Source: Sporocytophaga sp. (GTDB lineage: Bacteria > Bacteroidota > Bacteroidia > Cytophagales > Cytophagaceae). From it: a stretch of DNA of 64,000 nt. Positions 49,001 to 57,952 of this stretch are shown here, piece by piece. A program made the position numbers and the translations under genes. Under the pieces are notes generated by a model, which searched no databases, was not told where the DNA came from, and worked only from the letters and a program-made list of their open reading frames with translations. Location: assembly GCA_024707265.1 (NCBI GenBank), contig JANQAB010000004.1, positions 434,001-498,000 of the forward strand, written 5' to 3'. The stretch's first letter is position 1, and each line of letters opens with the position of its first letter.

Positions 49001-49669
49001 GTGATTACATCTTATCAGGATTATTTATTCAAAGACTTTTCAGCCTGGTTTAGTACCTTGGCCGAAATAGCAACCAAATCAAAAGAAACTTCCAGTTTAC
49101 CAAAGCTGGAAGTTTCTTTACGTTCAGGCAGTAGATTTTTGGGCAATGTTATCGGTTATCAAAGCTTAGTTCAGGGGAGTACATTATTCCTTTTAGAACA
49201 GGCTGATGTATATTCCAGGTCCAATGTACATATCATCCAATGCACTGAAATCGTCGCAATTTCCTTAGTTGATCCCAAAACATATCTGGATATTTTTTTA
49301 AATCAACCCACTTTCGTTTCAGAATTGGAGCTAAAGCGAAGAACCAAATTGGTGGAGGATCAATTGGCGGAAATTGTTTCCGGATCATTACCGATTAATT
49401 TTTTGCTATCATCCATAACGGAGGAAAACAGAAGTCATGTGTTGCAAATGATAGAAGCTTTGCCCTCTATTTTTAAAAGTATCTGTAAAGACGATATGGG
49501 CAAAAAAGCAGTATCCTTAAATGTGACAAACATTGAAATTCAGGGAGCTAAAATCAATCAAACAACCTTGGAAAATAAACACTTAATACTTGCTCTTGCT
49601 AAAAGAGGCAATCTATGTGGCGAAAGAGAAAAGGAAGATTTACTTCAGTCTATAGAAAAAGTACTTTAA
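49001..49669 (+). CDS. Two-domain hypothetical protein of the four-gene module
   Basis: The 222-residue product starts at GTG. Residues 25-110 form a beta-rich domain (LPKLEVSLRSGSRFLGNVIGYQ, STLFLLEQADVYS, CTEIVAISL) with an Sm-like look. Residues 150-222 are the domain shared with the previous protein, including ICKDDMGKKA. It is tightly linked to the previous gene. A strong hairpin separates it from the giant downstream gene. Confidence 0.72.
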   Translation: MITSYQDYLFKDFSAWFSTLAEIATKSKETSSLPKLEVSLRSGSRFLGNVIGYQSLVQGSTLFLLEQADVYSRSNVHIIQCTEIVAISLVDPKTYLDIFLNQPTFVSELELKRRTKLVEDQLAEIVSGSLPINFLLSSITEENRSHVLQMIEALPSIFKSICKDDMGKKAVSLNVTNIEIQGAKINQTTLENKHLILALAKRGNLCGEREKEDLLQSIEKVL

Positions 49670-49709
49670 ATCTTTAGTTTTTTTTCGTATTATATAATTT
49701 AAATTCAGG

Positions 49710-49748
49710 TCAGGCATTATGAAATTATCTGATTTTCATAATGCCTGA
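49710..49748 (+). terminator. Strong hairpin directly before the giant gene
   Basis: A 15-bp perfect stem (TCAGGCATTATGAAA at 49710-49724 with 49734-49748) and 9-nt loop are followed by TTTTTC and end 8 bp before the ATG of the 1623-residue protein. It could be a terminator for the preceding pair or a translation control element for the giant gene. Confidence 0.7.
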
Positions 49749-49756
49749 TTTTTCTT

Positions 49757-52700
49757 ATGATGCAATTACAACTTACCGAAAGAATCGAATGTGAATTAAA
49801 AGAGATAATTCACCATGCAATAAATTCAGACCAACTAGATCCTGCAGAGCTTCGAATGGTTATCTTATCTCCTGATACCGGCTTTGAGAAACTAAAGGTT
49901 TTTATTCAGAATGATTGGGATACTTATTTCGACGAGTACTGTGTCACTATGATAGCCGAAATAGATATTTCGGAGTGGTTAAGTATAGCTGACACTGCGT
50001 TGGAGAATCAATTGGAAATCAGCAGCTCTTATATAGAACTTGCAAAAGAATATCAATCAAAATACAAGGTAGTATCTCCGGCTCTTACCTTTGGTCATTT
50101 GCATATCCTGGAAGAAGCTTATAAGGCATATCTGGTTTGTTTGCGAGAAGAACTGTTGTCTCAGATAGAGTCTGCAATCCGCGTGGTAGCTGTCTCCTTC
50201 ACTCCGGATGATTTTAGCGACGTTGTTGGGTTTGCTACATTTAAGCTTCGATATGATCTTGAATACAATCTTACCGTTCTGGGTTTTAATCACCCGATGG
50301 GCGCAGGGCCATTTTATAAAGCAAGACTATCTTTGCCAAATCATCAGGTATCTCGTCTGTATCTGAAAATTTATGAAAGCGGTTTTCAATTTTTTCTTCC
50401 CAATAAAGCTTTATATGAAAAGTTGGAGAAAAAAAGCGATGTAGTAGCAGTAGATATTTCTGAAATCAAATATGCATGGATAGAAGACGACGAAATAAAG
50501 GTTAGATTAGAAGATGAATTTGAGAATTGGGAATTGTCAGCAGAAGGGAATGATATTGAAAAGGGGGAATTATCGAATGAAGAAGTGTTTGCCGCTTTTG
50601 AAAACTTTTTAAATCAATATCCCGAAAAGATTCTTAACATAAACGAAATCCCGGATCCATTGGGCGATGAAAAAGGATTTCAGCAATGGTTAGATTTTGT
50701 ATTGGAAAATAATTTACAAATTAGATACAAAAATCTGGAAACGCTTTTTAAATATGGCGAAGATGCTTTCCGCCAGTATTTAAATGTTCTGCCCAAAACA
50801 GTAAAGCAATATCAACAGGCTGAAGATTATCTTGCTTCAAAACTTTTTTATCTAGGGCGTTTTCAGGAATTCTATGACTTGCTTAGTAAATCCAAAAACA
50901 AAACGGCCTCAGATTCAATACAACTGCTCGTGTCTTTGTTTTTGCTCAATCAAAGAGAGGCGTATGATATATACCAGTCCAATATTGAGGCTAATAAACA
51001 GCAAATAGTGCTTGATTTGTTAAATGCCTTGTGGTTCCTCAGAGGAAACCCTTCGTTTGAATATTTACAGAAGCTGGAAGCAGAATTTATTCCTTTGTTT
51101 ACTGAGTATAAAAACAGTAAGGAACAAAGTTTACTTTCTGTTCTACTCACTAAACTATATGTATTGCTTAATCAGCCAGATAAAGCAATGCTTTATTTGC
51201 AGTATGTTCCTGCTTATGAAACATTCGAACAAATGATATTGAAGGTTGAACTTGCTGATACACATTATATTATTGAGGCCTATAATTTTCTCTTAAAAGA
51301 GAGAAAAATGAAAACAGAAGCAGAGGCCTCTATGAATAAAAATGCTTTGGTTGTTACTCAAAATACAAAGGCTCCAATAGAAAAAGCCAACTATGAAAAC
51401 TGTTATCATTTAACAGATAAAATAGCATTAAATGATTTTAATTATAAATGGTTTTGTCCGATTAATGCAGACACTTTTGTTGGCATTAGAAAAGAAAATG
51501 AATATGTTTTAATCCTGGGAAAGCTTACTACAGAAAAGACATTAAATATCCTTCAGTCAATACCACTGCCAGGTGACCCTAAAGTATCTTCTTGCGTGTA
51601 CTCAAATGGAGTATTGTATATGCCAGATACTGAAGCCGGTATTATCACTTATTCTGTGACATTAGATACAATTGAAAAAAGAAATATCATATATAAAAAT
51701 AAAACTGTTAAGCCTCAGTATAGATCCCTGGCTTTAACGAATGAGTATCTATATGCCAGCAACAATGACTATCTTGAAATATTTGAATTGAAAAATCCTG
51801 ATGTCTGTCTATCTAAGGCCTTGTATATTGAAAGTGGTTATAATTTATTTATACACGACAGTCTGTTAGTGATAGGCGCAGGTGCAGGTTTGGTGATCCT
51901 GGCAGATATCAGTGATAATATTAAACCTGTAATGCTTTCTACCATTGTAGAGGATAAAACTCCTGGGAATATGCATGTAGAGTTTATAGGCGACTTTATG
52001 GTCAGTCAGTCAGTATTTGATATTTCCGATCCATCTAATCCAAAATGGATCTCCTACGTGGGCGAAGATTTGGCTCCTACCTATTATTTTGCACCTAAGC
52101 CAGAGGTTCCGATTATGAGTACGGGAGAAGAATTTTTATTGACAACCTTAAACTTTGATAACGGTGATCCTTCTTACATCAATTGGTGGGAAAGTTTAAA
52201 TGCTGAGAATCTATCTTACGAACGTGCGGTTGGTAATCTGGCCACAGCCTATTGCGGTGATAATCTTATAACTTATTCCGGATATGAAATTATATTTTGG
52301 GATAAAGGATTAAGTCCTTCTGTTGAAAAGATCGATATACACAATGAAGTAGAAACATTGGTAAAAAATTGTTTCCATTATTTGACTGAATATTACCCTG
52401 CATTTAGTATTGGCAAAGTGCATTTACATTATGTCCCTTTATATCGGCAAATCCAAATTGACTTTCATGAATGTTCAAGTCTGGCAGTTATGGTGGACAC
52501 AGCTAAGCCTCATAAGTTACCAATAATTTATAGCTCTTTAAATCTACATCCTTATTGCACAATTGCGCTTGAAAGGGAATTTAACCCTTTAACAATGGAG
52601 CTTGTTTATGATGGAGATACTATCATTCAGCAGCTTATTAACGAGTCATTATTTGATCAGATGGCATCTCGTCATGTTTTGGCAATAGCTGGTACAGAGG

Positions 52701-54628
52701 CAACATATATGTATAATTCAACAAAAGCATGGAGGCCATTTCGTAGTCAACATAAGGAAAAAAAACACGATACTATAGAACAGATTATTCTTAGTCAAAA
52801 CGAAAATCTGATAAAAAAACTGCATGAGAATATTGCTGAAGACATAGCAAGCTTAAATGATTTGTTGGAAATTTTAAATAAAAGAATTTTAAACTCTGAA
52901 AATCATAGTGGACTAACAAATAAGTATATATCTAAGGATGTCGACACCGACGGCAGTTCCATGTGTGTGGTTGATGAAAATGATACTGAAAGCTTCTGTC
53001 ATTCAATATCAATGCCAGCATATATATCTGGGCCTGCTTGTGCTCCGGACATTTCTGAGGATGTTGAAGACGAAGCCAGAGGGCTTGATATGTATTTTGG
53101 AAATATCAAAGAGACGTATGATTTGAGAACCTCTGCATTCAAAATTTTATGTTCGCTTCCTGACCGCAAACTTGTTCGTAATATTTTATATAATGGGATG
53201 AAATTCGGTCTATTGCATTATAATCTGAAAAACCTACCAGCAGATTATGCGATAGATCAGGATTTGACGTGGAAATTTGTTAATAATACTCACGGGCTTT
53301 GGAATGAATTTGGTGAGGATACGGAAATTAGGTACTTTCTGATGTCAAATCTTATCCACTTCAATGATTTTTTAAAATTAAGGATAATCTATCTCTGCGG
53401 ACACCTGAGTCATCCAGCCCTTCTGGAGTATCTTCGTATGAATTTAGCGGAGGGTTTCAGTTATGATACTTATAAAGGAAACAATAATGGTATCGACAGT
53501 TCTACGCTTCCTTCAGAGGTTTTGAAGCCAATAGAAAAAGAGTTAATTGAAAAACTTTCTGAATTTGAAACTACTTCAGATACATTTAAACAAAGAGAAG
53601 CTGATCAGCAGATTGTGCCTGTTTATGCGATGTTATATAAATTAGGTCATGAACGAATGCCTGAATTGGTATGTAAAAAAATAACCAAGGCACTTAAGAT
53701 GCATGAACAATATGATAGTATTTTTGATGAAGATGATGAGTATGAAGATGAGGATGTATTTTTAATTACCCTTTACAGGGAGCAAAAAGTAAATCGTCTG
53801 CTTGGTTCTTTCGCTGAAGATCAAGGCCCACTTTGGCCTTTACAAGAAGCTCTGGAACCTTATAAAAGATCCTGGGAAAACACGATAGAACAACTCTGGG
53901 AAACAGGTATCGAAGGATTTGGTTCGGATTTTATCTCCCGTTTTGTTTTACGCTTATCCGGAAATATAGCATTAGATTCGGCTTATGAGCATGATCGCAT
54001 TTTAGCTCAGGAAATTATTGCTTATGCATATCATCACATTCAGAAAAGACCGGAATTAGCTTCATTGGTTGAGCCACTGTTACTTGCTATTCTTCATAAT
54101 AAAGAAAAGTTTAAGGAAACGAGCGACATTTTTGCTTTGAAAGAAAAAGCTAAGCTTACTTTATTACAATCTGCCTGGAATGATGTTAAAAATAAAAACT
54201 GGGATCTGGCGGAGCAAAAAGCTTTGTCCACTCTTGTGATTGATCCGAATTTTGCTCAGGTTTATTTTCTTCAGGCGCGTTTATTATGGCTCAGAGAAGG
54301 AGTAGGAGCGTACCTGGAAAATCAGAATTTATATATTGATAAAGCATCACATGATATCATTACCCTGGCTCGTTTATACAATCTGAGTGGTTGTGCTATG
54401 GATTTTGAAAGGCGGTATGAAGAAGCCTTAATTTATTTCAAAAAAGCAGCTTTAAATGTGCCAGGTGATCCCATATATATCGCGAATGTAGCGGAAACTT
54501 ATTATAAATTATGTAAGCCTAAAGAAGCACTCAAACATGCATTGGCCGCACGTGCCAATGGTTTTGATTCAGATGTTTTAAAAGAAATTATTGAGAAAGA
54601 AGGAGTTATTGATTCTTCTGAAAAATAA
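49757..54628 (+). CDS. Giant 1623-residue protein: propeller-like centre and TPR C-terminus
   Basis: There is no signal peptide or membrane segment. Residues 1-260 form a unique domain (helical, then beta, with YDLEYNLTVLGFNHPMGAGPFYK). Residues 290-520 are helical, solenoid-like (FLNQYPEKILNINEIPD, LNQREAYDIYQSNIE). At about 550-880 a beta-propeller-like region has LVIVD-type blades (YRSLALTNEYLYASNNDYLEIF, LLVIGAGAGLVILADIS, VEFIGDFMVSQSVFDIS). A helical region with a very acidic stretch (DEDDEYEDEDVF, near 1320) follows, then TPR units at about 1470-1610 (AEQKALSTLVIDPNFAQVYF, EEALIYFKKAALNVPGDP). The layout suggests a large cytoplasmic scaffold. It is not recognised as a known family. Confidence 0.88.
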   Translation: MMQLQLTERIECELKEIIHHAINSDQLDPAELRMVILSPDTGFEKLKVFIQNDWDTYFDEYCVTMIAEIDISEWLSIADTALENQLEISSSYIELAKEYQSKYKVVSPALTFGHLHILEEAYKAYLVCLREELLSQIESAIRVVAVSFTPDDFSDVVGFATFKLRYDLEYNLTVLGFNHPMGAGPFYKARLSLPNHQVSRLYLKIYESGFQFFLPNKALYEKLEKKSDVVAVDISEIKYAWIEDDEIKVRLEDEFENWELSAEGNDIEKGELSNEEVFAAFENFLNQYPEKILNINEIPDPLGDEKGFQQWLDFVLENNLQIRYKNLETLFKYGEDAFRQYLNVLPKTVKQYQQAEDYLASKLFYLGRFQEFYDLLSKSKNKTASDSIQLLVSLFLLNQREAYDIYQSNIEANKQQIVLDLLNALWFLRGNPSFEYLQKLEAEFIPLFTEYKNSKEQSLLSVLLTKLYVLLNQPDKAMLYLQYVPAYETFEQMILKVELADTHYIIEAYNFLLKERKMKTEAEASMNKNALVVTQNTKAPIEKANYENCYHLTDKIALNDFNYKWFCPINADTFVGIRKENEYVLILGKLTTEKTLNILQSIPLPGDPKVSSCVYSNGVLYMPDTEAGIITYSVTLDTIEKRNIIYKNKTVKPQYRSLALTNEYLYASNNDYLEIFELKNPDVCLSKALYIESGYNLFIHDSLLVIGAGAGLVILADISDNIKPVMLSTIVEDKTPGNMHVEFIGDFMVSQSVFDISDPSNPKWISYVGEDLAPTYYFAPKPEVPIMSTGEEFLLTTLNFDNGDPSYINWWESLNAENLSYERAVGNLATAYCGDNLITYSGYEIIFWDKGLSPSVEKIDIHNEVETLVKNCFHYLTEYYPAFSIGKVHLHYVPLYRQIQIDFHECSSLAVMVDTAKPHKLPIIYSSLNLHPYCTIALEREFNPLTMELVYDGDTIIQQLINESLFDQMASRHVLAIAGTEATYMYNSTKAWRPFRSQHKEKKHDTIEQIILSQNENLIKKLHENIAEDIASLNDLLEILNKRILNSENHSGLTNKYISKDVDTDGSSMCVVDENDTESFCHSISMPAYISGPACAPDISEDVEDEARGLDMYFGNIKETYDLRTSAFKILCSLPDRKLVRNILYNGMKFGLLHYNLKNLPADYAIDQDLTWKFVNNTHGLWNEFGEDTEIRYFLMSNLIHFNDFLKLRIIYLCGHLSHPALLEYLRMNLAEGFSYDTYKGNNNGIDSSTLPSEVLKPIEKELIEKLSEFETTSDTFKQREADQQIVPVYAMLYKLGHERMPELVCKKITKALKMHEQYDSIFDEDDEYEDEDVFLITLYREQKVNRLLGSFAEDQGPLWPLQEALEPYKRSWENTIEQLWETGIEGFGSDFISRFVLRLSGNIALDSAYEHDRILAQEIIAYAYHHIQKRPELASLVEPLLLAILHNKEKFKETSDIFALKEKAKLTLLQSAWNDVKNKNWDLAEQKALSTLVIDPNFAQVYFLQARLLWLREGVGAYLENQNLYIDKASHDIITLARLYNLSGCAMDFERRYEEALIYFKKAALNVPGDPIYIANVAETYYKLCKPKEALKHALAARANGFDSDVLKEIIEKEGVIDSSEK

Positions 54629-54660
54629 TGAAAGTTATTTCTGAAGATCTTTTAAATGGT

Positions 54661-54690
54661 ACTCCTATTATTTTGAAGAATAATAGGAGT
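54661..54690 (+). terminator. Terminator-like hairpin after the giant gene
   Basis: A 12-bp perfect stem (ACTCCTATTATT at 54661-54672 with 54679-54690) with a 6-nt loop. A good poly-T tract is lacking. It lies between the giant gene and the last gene of the module. Confidence 0.6.
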
Positions 54691-54768
54691 AGTGATATAA
54701 ATAATTAATAGTATATAATAAGAAGCATTGACCTTTCTTATTTATGTATTGCAATTTCGTTTTCCACT

Positions 54769-56687
54769 ATGTACGTTATAGAAGTTAAACAACAAACAGA
54801 GTCATGGCTGGTAGCTATTTGTCCACAAGAGGAACAAGCCACTGAGTATTTGAATTCATTATCTTCCGACATACAAGCCATCGCATCTTGCTATAAGATT
54901 GCTATAGAAACTTTTCCTTTGATTGTGATCGAGCACAAAGGACTAGTCCCCGAAACAATATCCCGTTTTGAATTTTGTTCTATCGAAAATTTGCAGGTTC
55001 GCTTTAATATTCTTCGTAAACAAAAAAACTCCGATCAGGAGAACGTTTATTTCAAATACTATTTCATTGATGAAGATTATTTTCAATTAGCAAGTGATGA
55101 GAATTATATGACTTATCTGCCACACACAATAGTTACGAATGATGTGTTAGATGAGCCGTATGATGTTACTGTTTTTCATGAATATATAAAAAAAAGTGTT
55201 TCCACTTATTACATAGACGGTTTAGACCAGCTTTTTGAACAAACTAAAACTGTTTATACTTCCAGGTTGGAAAAAGAAGATCTGGCATTAAACGGATATG
55301 ATGCATTGTTCTGGAAAATGAACTATGACCATGCTTGTGGCAAGTTAACCGAGGTAGGTATTCAGTATCTATTGCCGATGGTTGAACATATGGAGCATTT
55401 ATTGGGAGAAAAAAATGGCAGCACCGCAGCTTTGCTTTGCATATATTGCTGGAGCAAGCTTGCAAAGAAGATCCTGAAAAAGTCCCATATATTTTAGAGG
55501 AAACGATTGATGCCTTCAATAACTATCTTCTCTCTGATCCGAAAGAAGCATTGGAAATTCACCGGTTGCTTTCAACTGCTCATCAAATGGTGATGGAGGT
55601 GGATCGCCGACATGCCTTTCTGCACTGGGTGAATGCATTAGATGAAATCAGAAAGGCAATAACCCTTTCCCCTGAAAAAGCTTCATGGTCTACTTTGCTG
55701 CAATTGATTTACATGCCCTTAAATGATGATGTTGAATGGCAGCATATGCAACTCAAAGCCAGGGAATCATGCGAGCTGGAGATGATGGTATTGGAGGGAA
55801 AATATGGTTCAAGTATCTCATATACGTTGGCCTTAGCTTATCAACAGTTTAAAGAATATGTGGAGTGGAAAAAGTTGAAAAACGTATTCCCTGAAGATCT
55901 TGCATTAAGTTGGGCAGAAAAGGCGTTGTCTTATAATCCTCAGGAAATTACTCGTATGGATTTACATGAGTGTATAGAGTTTTTTCACCGAATCGGATCA
56001 TCAAGGATGCGTGTTGATTTTCTGTTAAAGACTATTTCATTATATGAACGTTTGTTAAAAGCTTCATCTGATTTTGCACTGGAAGTATCTCAGATTGTAG
56101 GTATTTGGAAAGAGATTGCTGAAATTAATTTAAGAAACCAGGAAAAAGTAAAGGCCGATAAGGCATTGGCGGAAGCTCAGGCTATATATAGAAAACATTT
56201 TGATCAGGTGAAAAGCAATCCTTCAACCTATTTGCGTTATGCAGAGTTTTTGGAGTATTGTTCTTTTACCTATGATGGGACTATAAACAAACCATCTTTG
56301 TCAGAATTGAAAGATGTTACGGATGAAGTGGAAATACAATCAAAAGGTTTTCTAAGTTATCCCTATGTGTTACTTATGCGTATTGCGCTGTTTCAGAATG
56401 ATGAAAAACAAGCAATTCTTGAACTTACCAAATCCCTGATTCTTCACGAGTGCTGCATCAGTTCAACAATTGACAACCTGTTGGAAGAATTTAAAAACAG
56501 TAATTACAAAGAAGTATATACTTTTTTGAATGAAACTAAATTGTTTATGGAGGAAGTAAGCAAAAATTACTATTATGACCCTGCCCTCAGTTGGAAACAG
56601 TTGCGGACGATGTCAGCAGAGGAATTAAAGGTTTATTGGGAAAATAGAAAAGATGAAATCAGAAACAGGATATCTTTTTTGGATTAA
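54769..56687 (+). CDS. Helical repeat protein, fourth gene of the module (one frameshift)
   Basis: Two frames overlap at 55437-55497 and together encode about 640 residues. The N-terminal 240 residues form an alpha/beta domain (MYVIEVKQQTESWLVAICPQ, YFKYYFIDEDYFQLA). From about 250 on the chain is TPR/solenoid-like (LEMMVLEGKYGSSISYTLAL, EKVKADKALAEAQAIYRKHF). One more A in the A7 run at 55409-55415 gives LLGEKKWQHRSFALHILLEQAC and joins the halves. No signal peptide, membrane segment or catalytic motif is evident. It closes the four-gene module. Confidence 0.78.
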
Positions 56688-56730
56688 AGATAACCTTGTG
56701 ATAATTTTTTAACAAGAAGAAGCTCTTCCT

Positions 56731-56973
56731 CGGTCGGTGTCTGCACCGGACGGAATCTTTCCAAAAGTACTTTCTTTAAAATTACAGGGTCGCATTTTTT
56801 AAATATTATTCCTTTTTATTCTTGAACTAAACCAGCTAATAATAATGGCTGATGACTATCGATGTTTTGCCTTAATTTATTTGAAATGATAAGGTATTCT
56901 TTTATCACAGATTACAGAATATATTTTGGCTAAGCTGTGATTGATAGATTCCGTCCGGTGCAGACACCGACCG
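56731..56973. repeat. Element bounded by 28-bp perfect inverted repeats
   Basis: The arms 56731-56758 and 56946-56973 are perfect reverse complements. Each arm is itself a hairpin (CGGTG-TCTG-CACCG) and much richer in G/C than the surroundings. The 187-bp centre is A/T-rich and non-coding. The layout resembles paired REP (BIME-like) units or a tiny non-autonomous element. Confidence 0.85.
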
Positions 56974-56984
56974 GGGAGCGGAAA

Positions 56985-57126
56985 GTTCTGACCTCGAAGA
57001 GGTCAAATGTTTATAGATAAGAGTAAACCAATGAAATACGACCCTGAAGGGGGCGCACCAAGGCAATGCCAGCTATCTATAGATATTCAATCCCTCGTGA
57101 TTGTGAGATTGTCTGAATCAGGATTT
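56985..57126 (-). repeat. Hairpin-rich dispersed repeat, right (inverted) copy
   Basis: It matches the reverse complement of 48068-48211. Shared landmarks include GAAGAGGTCAAATGTTTATA, TACGACCCT and GCACCAAGGCAAT. The two copies bracket the four-gene module in opposite orientations. A forward short repeat follows at 57128-57175. Confidence 0.85.
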
Positions 57127-57376
57127 CTTAAGTTGACCCTGTCCTTCAGGAGGTACATTCAAGGTGAGTTCTTTCGAGAGGTTTGTCCAACGTTTCCATA
57201 ATTGTTAACTGAACATAAATAGCTAATACTAAATTTCATCATTTTTCTCCTGCATTGAGGGTTGTTCAGATTTTTATAAGTAGTATATTTATCAGACGGG
57301 AGCAAGTCAGAAATTTTTTCAAGGACTTATCTGTAATTAAAGTCAGTAAAAAATAGGTAATTCTTATTAAGTTTTC
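57127..57376. other. Rest of the intergenic region before pnuC
   Basis: It holds the short repeat copy 57128-57175 and otherwise A/T-rich sequence. I see no gene or clear riboswitch in it. Confidence 0.4.
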
Positions 57377-57952
57377 ATGTCTGAAATTGAGATCATAGCA
57401 ACAATATTCGGAGTAATTTGTGTGTGGCTTACTATAAAGCAACATATTGCATGCTGGCCCATAGGTCTTGTGCAGGTATTCCTTTATATTTTTGTTTTTT
57501 ATCAAGCTAAACTTTATGCTGATATGGTATTGCATGTCATCTATGTACTGCTTAGTATTTATGGATGGTATCATTGGAGTGAAAATAAAACTAATGATCA
57601 AAGGTCAGGAATTAGTCTTGTAGGAAGGTCTATATATGTCTATGGAGCTCTGTGTCTGTTGGCTACATTTATAATAGGTTTTTTACTTACTTTATATACA
57701 GACGCTTCATTTCCTTATCCGGATTCTTTTATTATGTCATCGAGTCTTATAGCTCAGTGGCTTTTGTCCCGAAAAAAGCTTGAATCCTGGATCTTCTGGA
57801 TCCTTACTGATATTGTGGCTATTTATGTATATTGGTATAAAGAACTTTATTGGACTACAGGCTTGTATGTACTATTCCTTTTTCTTGCTATTACAGGACT
57901 TGCTGAATGGCGTAAAGGCTACTACCGTATGATATCTATATTGGTTAAATGA
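57377..57952 (+). CDS. pnuC: PnuC-family nicotinamide riboside transporter
   Basis: The 191-residue membrane protein has six to seven hydrophobic segments and PnuC signature positions: KQHIACWPIGLVQVFLYIFVF, YADMVLHVIYVLLSIYGWYHW, and a later WTGLYVLFL-type segment followed by the LAEWRKGY C-terminus. PnuC brings in nicotinamide riboside by facilitated diffusion, trapped by phosphorylation. Its stop overlaps the nadR start (ATGA), so the pair forms a salvage operon. Confidence 0.92.
   Translation: MSEIEIIATIFGVICVWLTIKQHIACWPIGLVQVFLYIFVFYQAKLYADMVLHVIYVLLSIYGWYHWSENKTNDQRSGISLVGRSIYVYGALCLLATFIIGFLLTLYTDASFPYPDSFIMSSSLIAQWLLSRKKLESWIFWILTDIVAIYVYWYKELYWTTGLYVLFLFLAITGLAEWRKGYYRMISILVK

Noticed and set aside
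48068..57175. Insertion sequence or integrase-borne island
   Set aside because: The bracketing repeats are intergenic hairpin repeats; no transposase, integrase or tRNA end is visible, so mobility is not claimed.
57266..57601. A 111-residue minus-strand ORF
   Set aside because: It overlaps the well-supported pnuC gene on the opposite strand and has no recognisable content.
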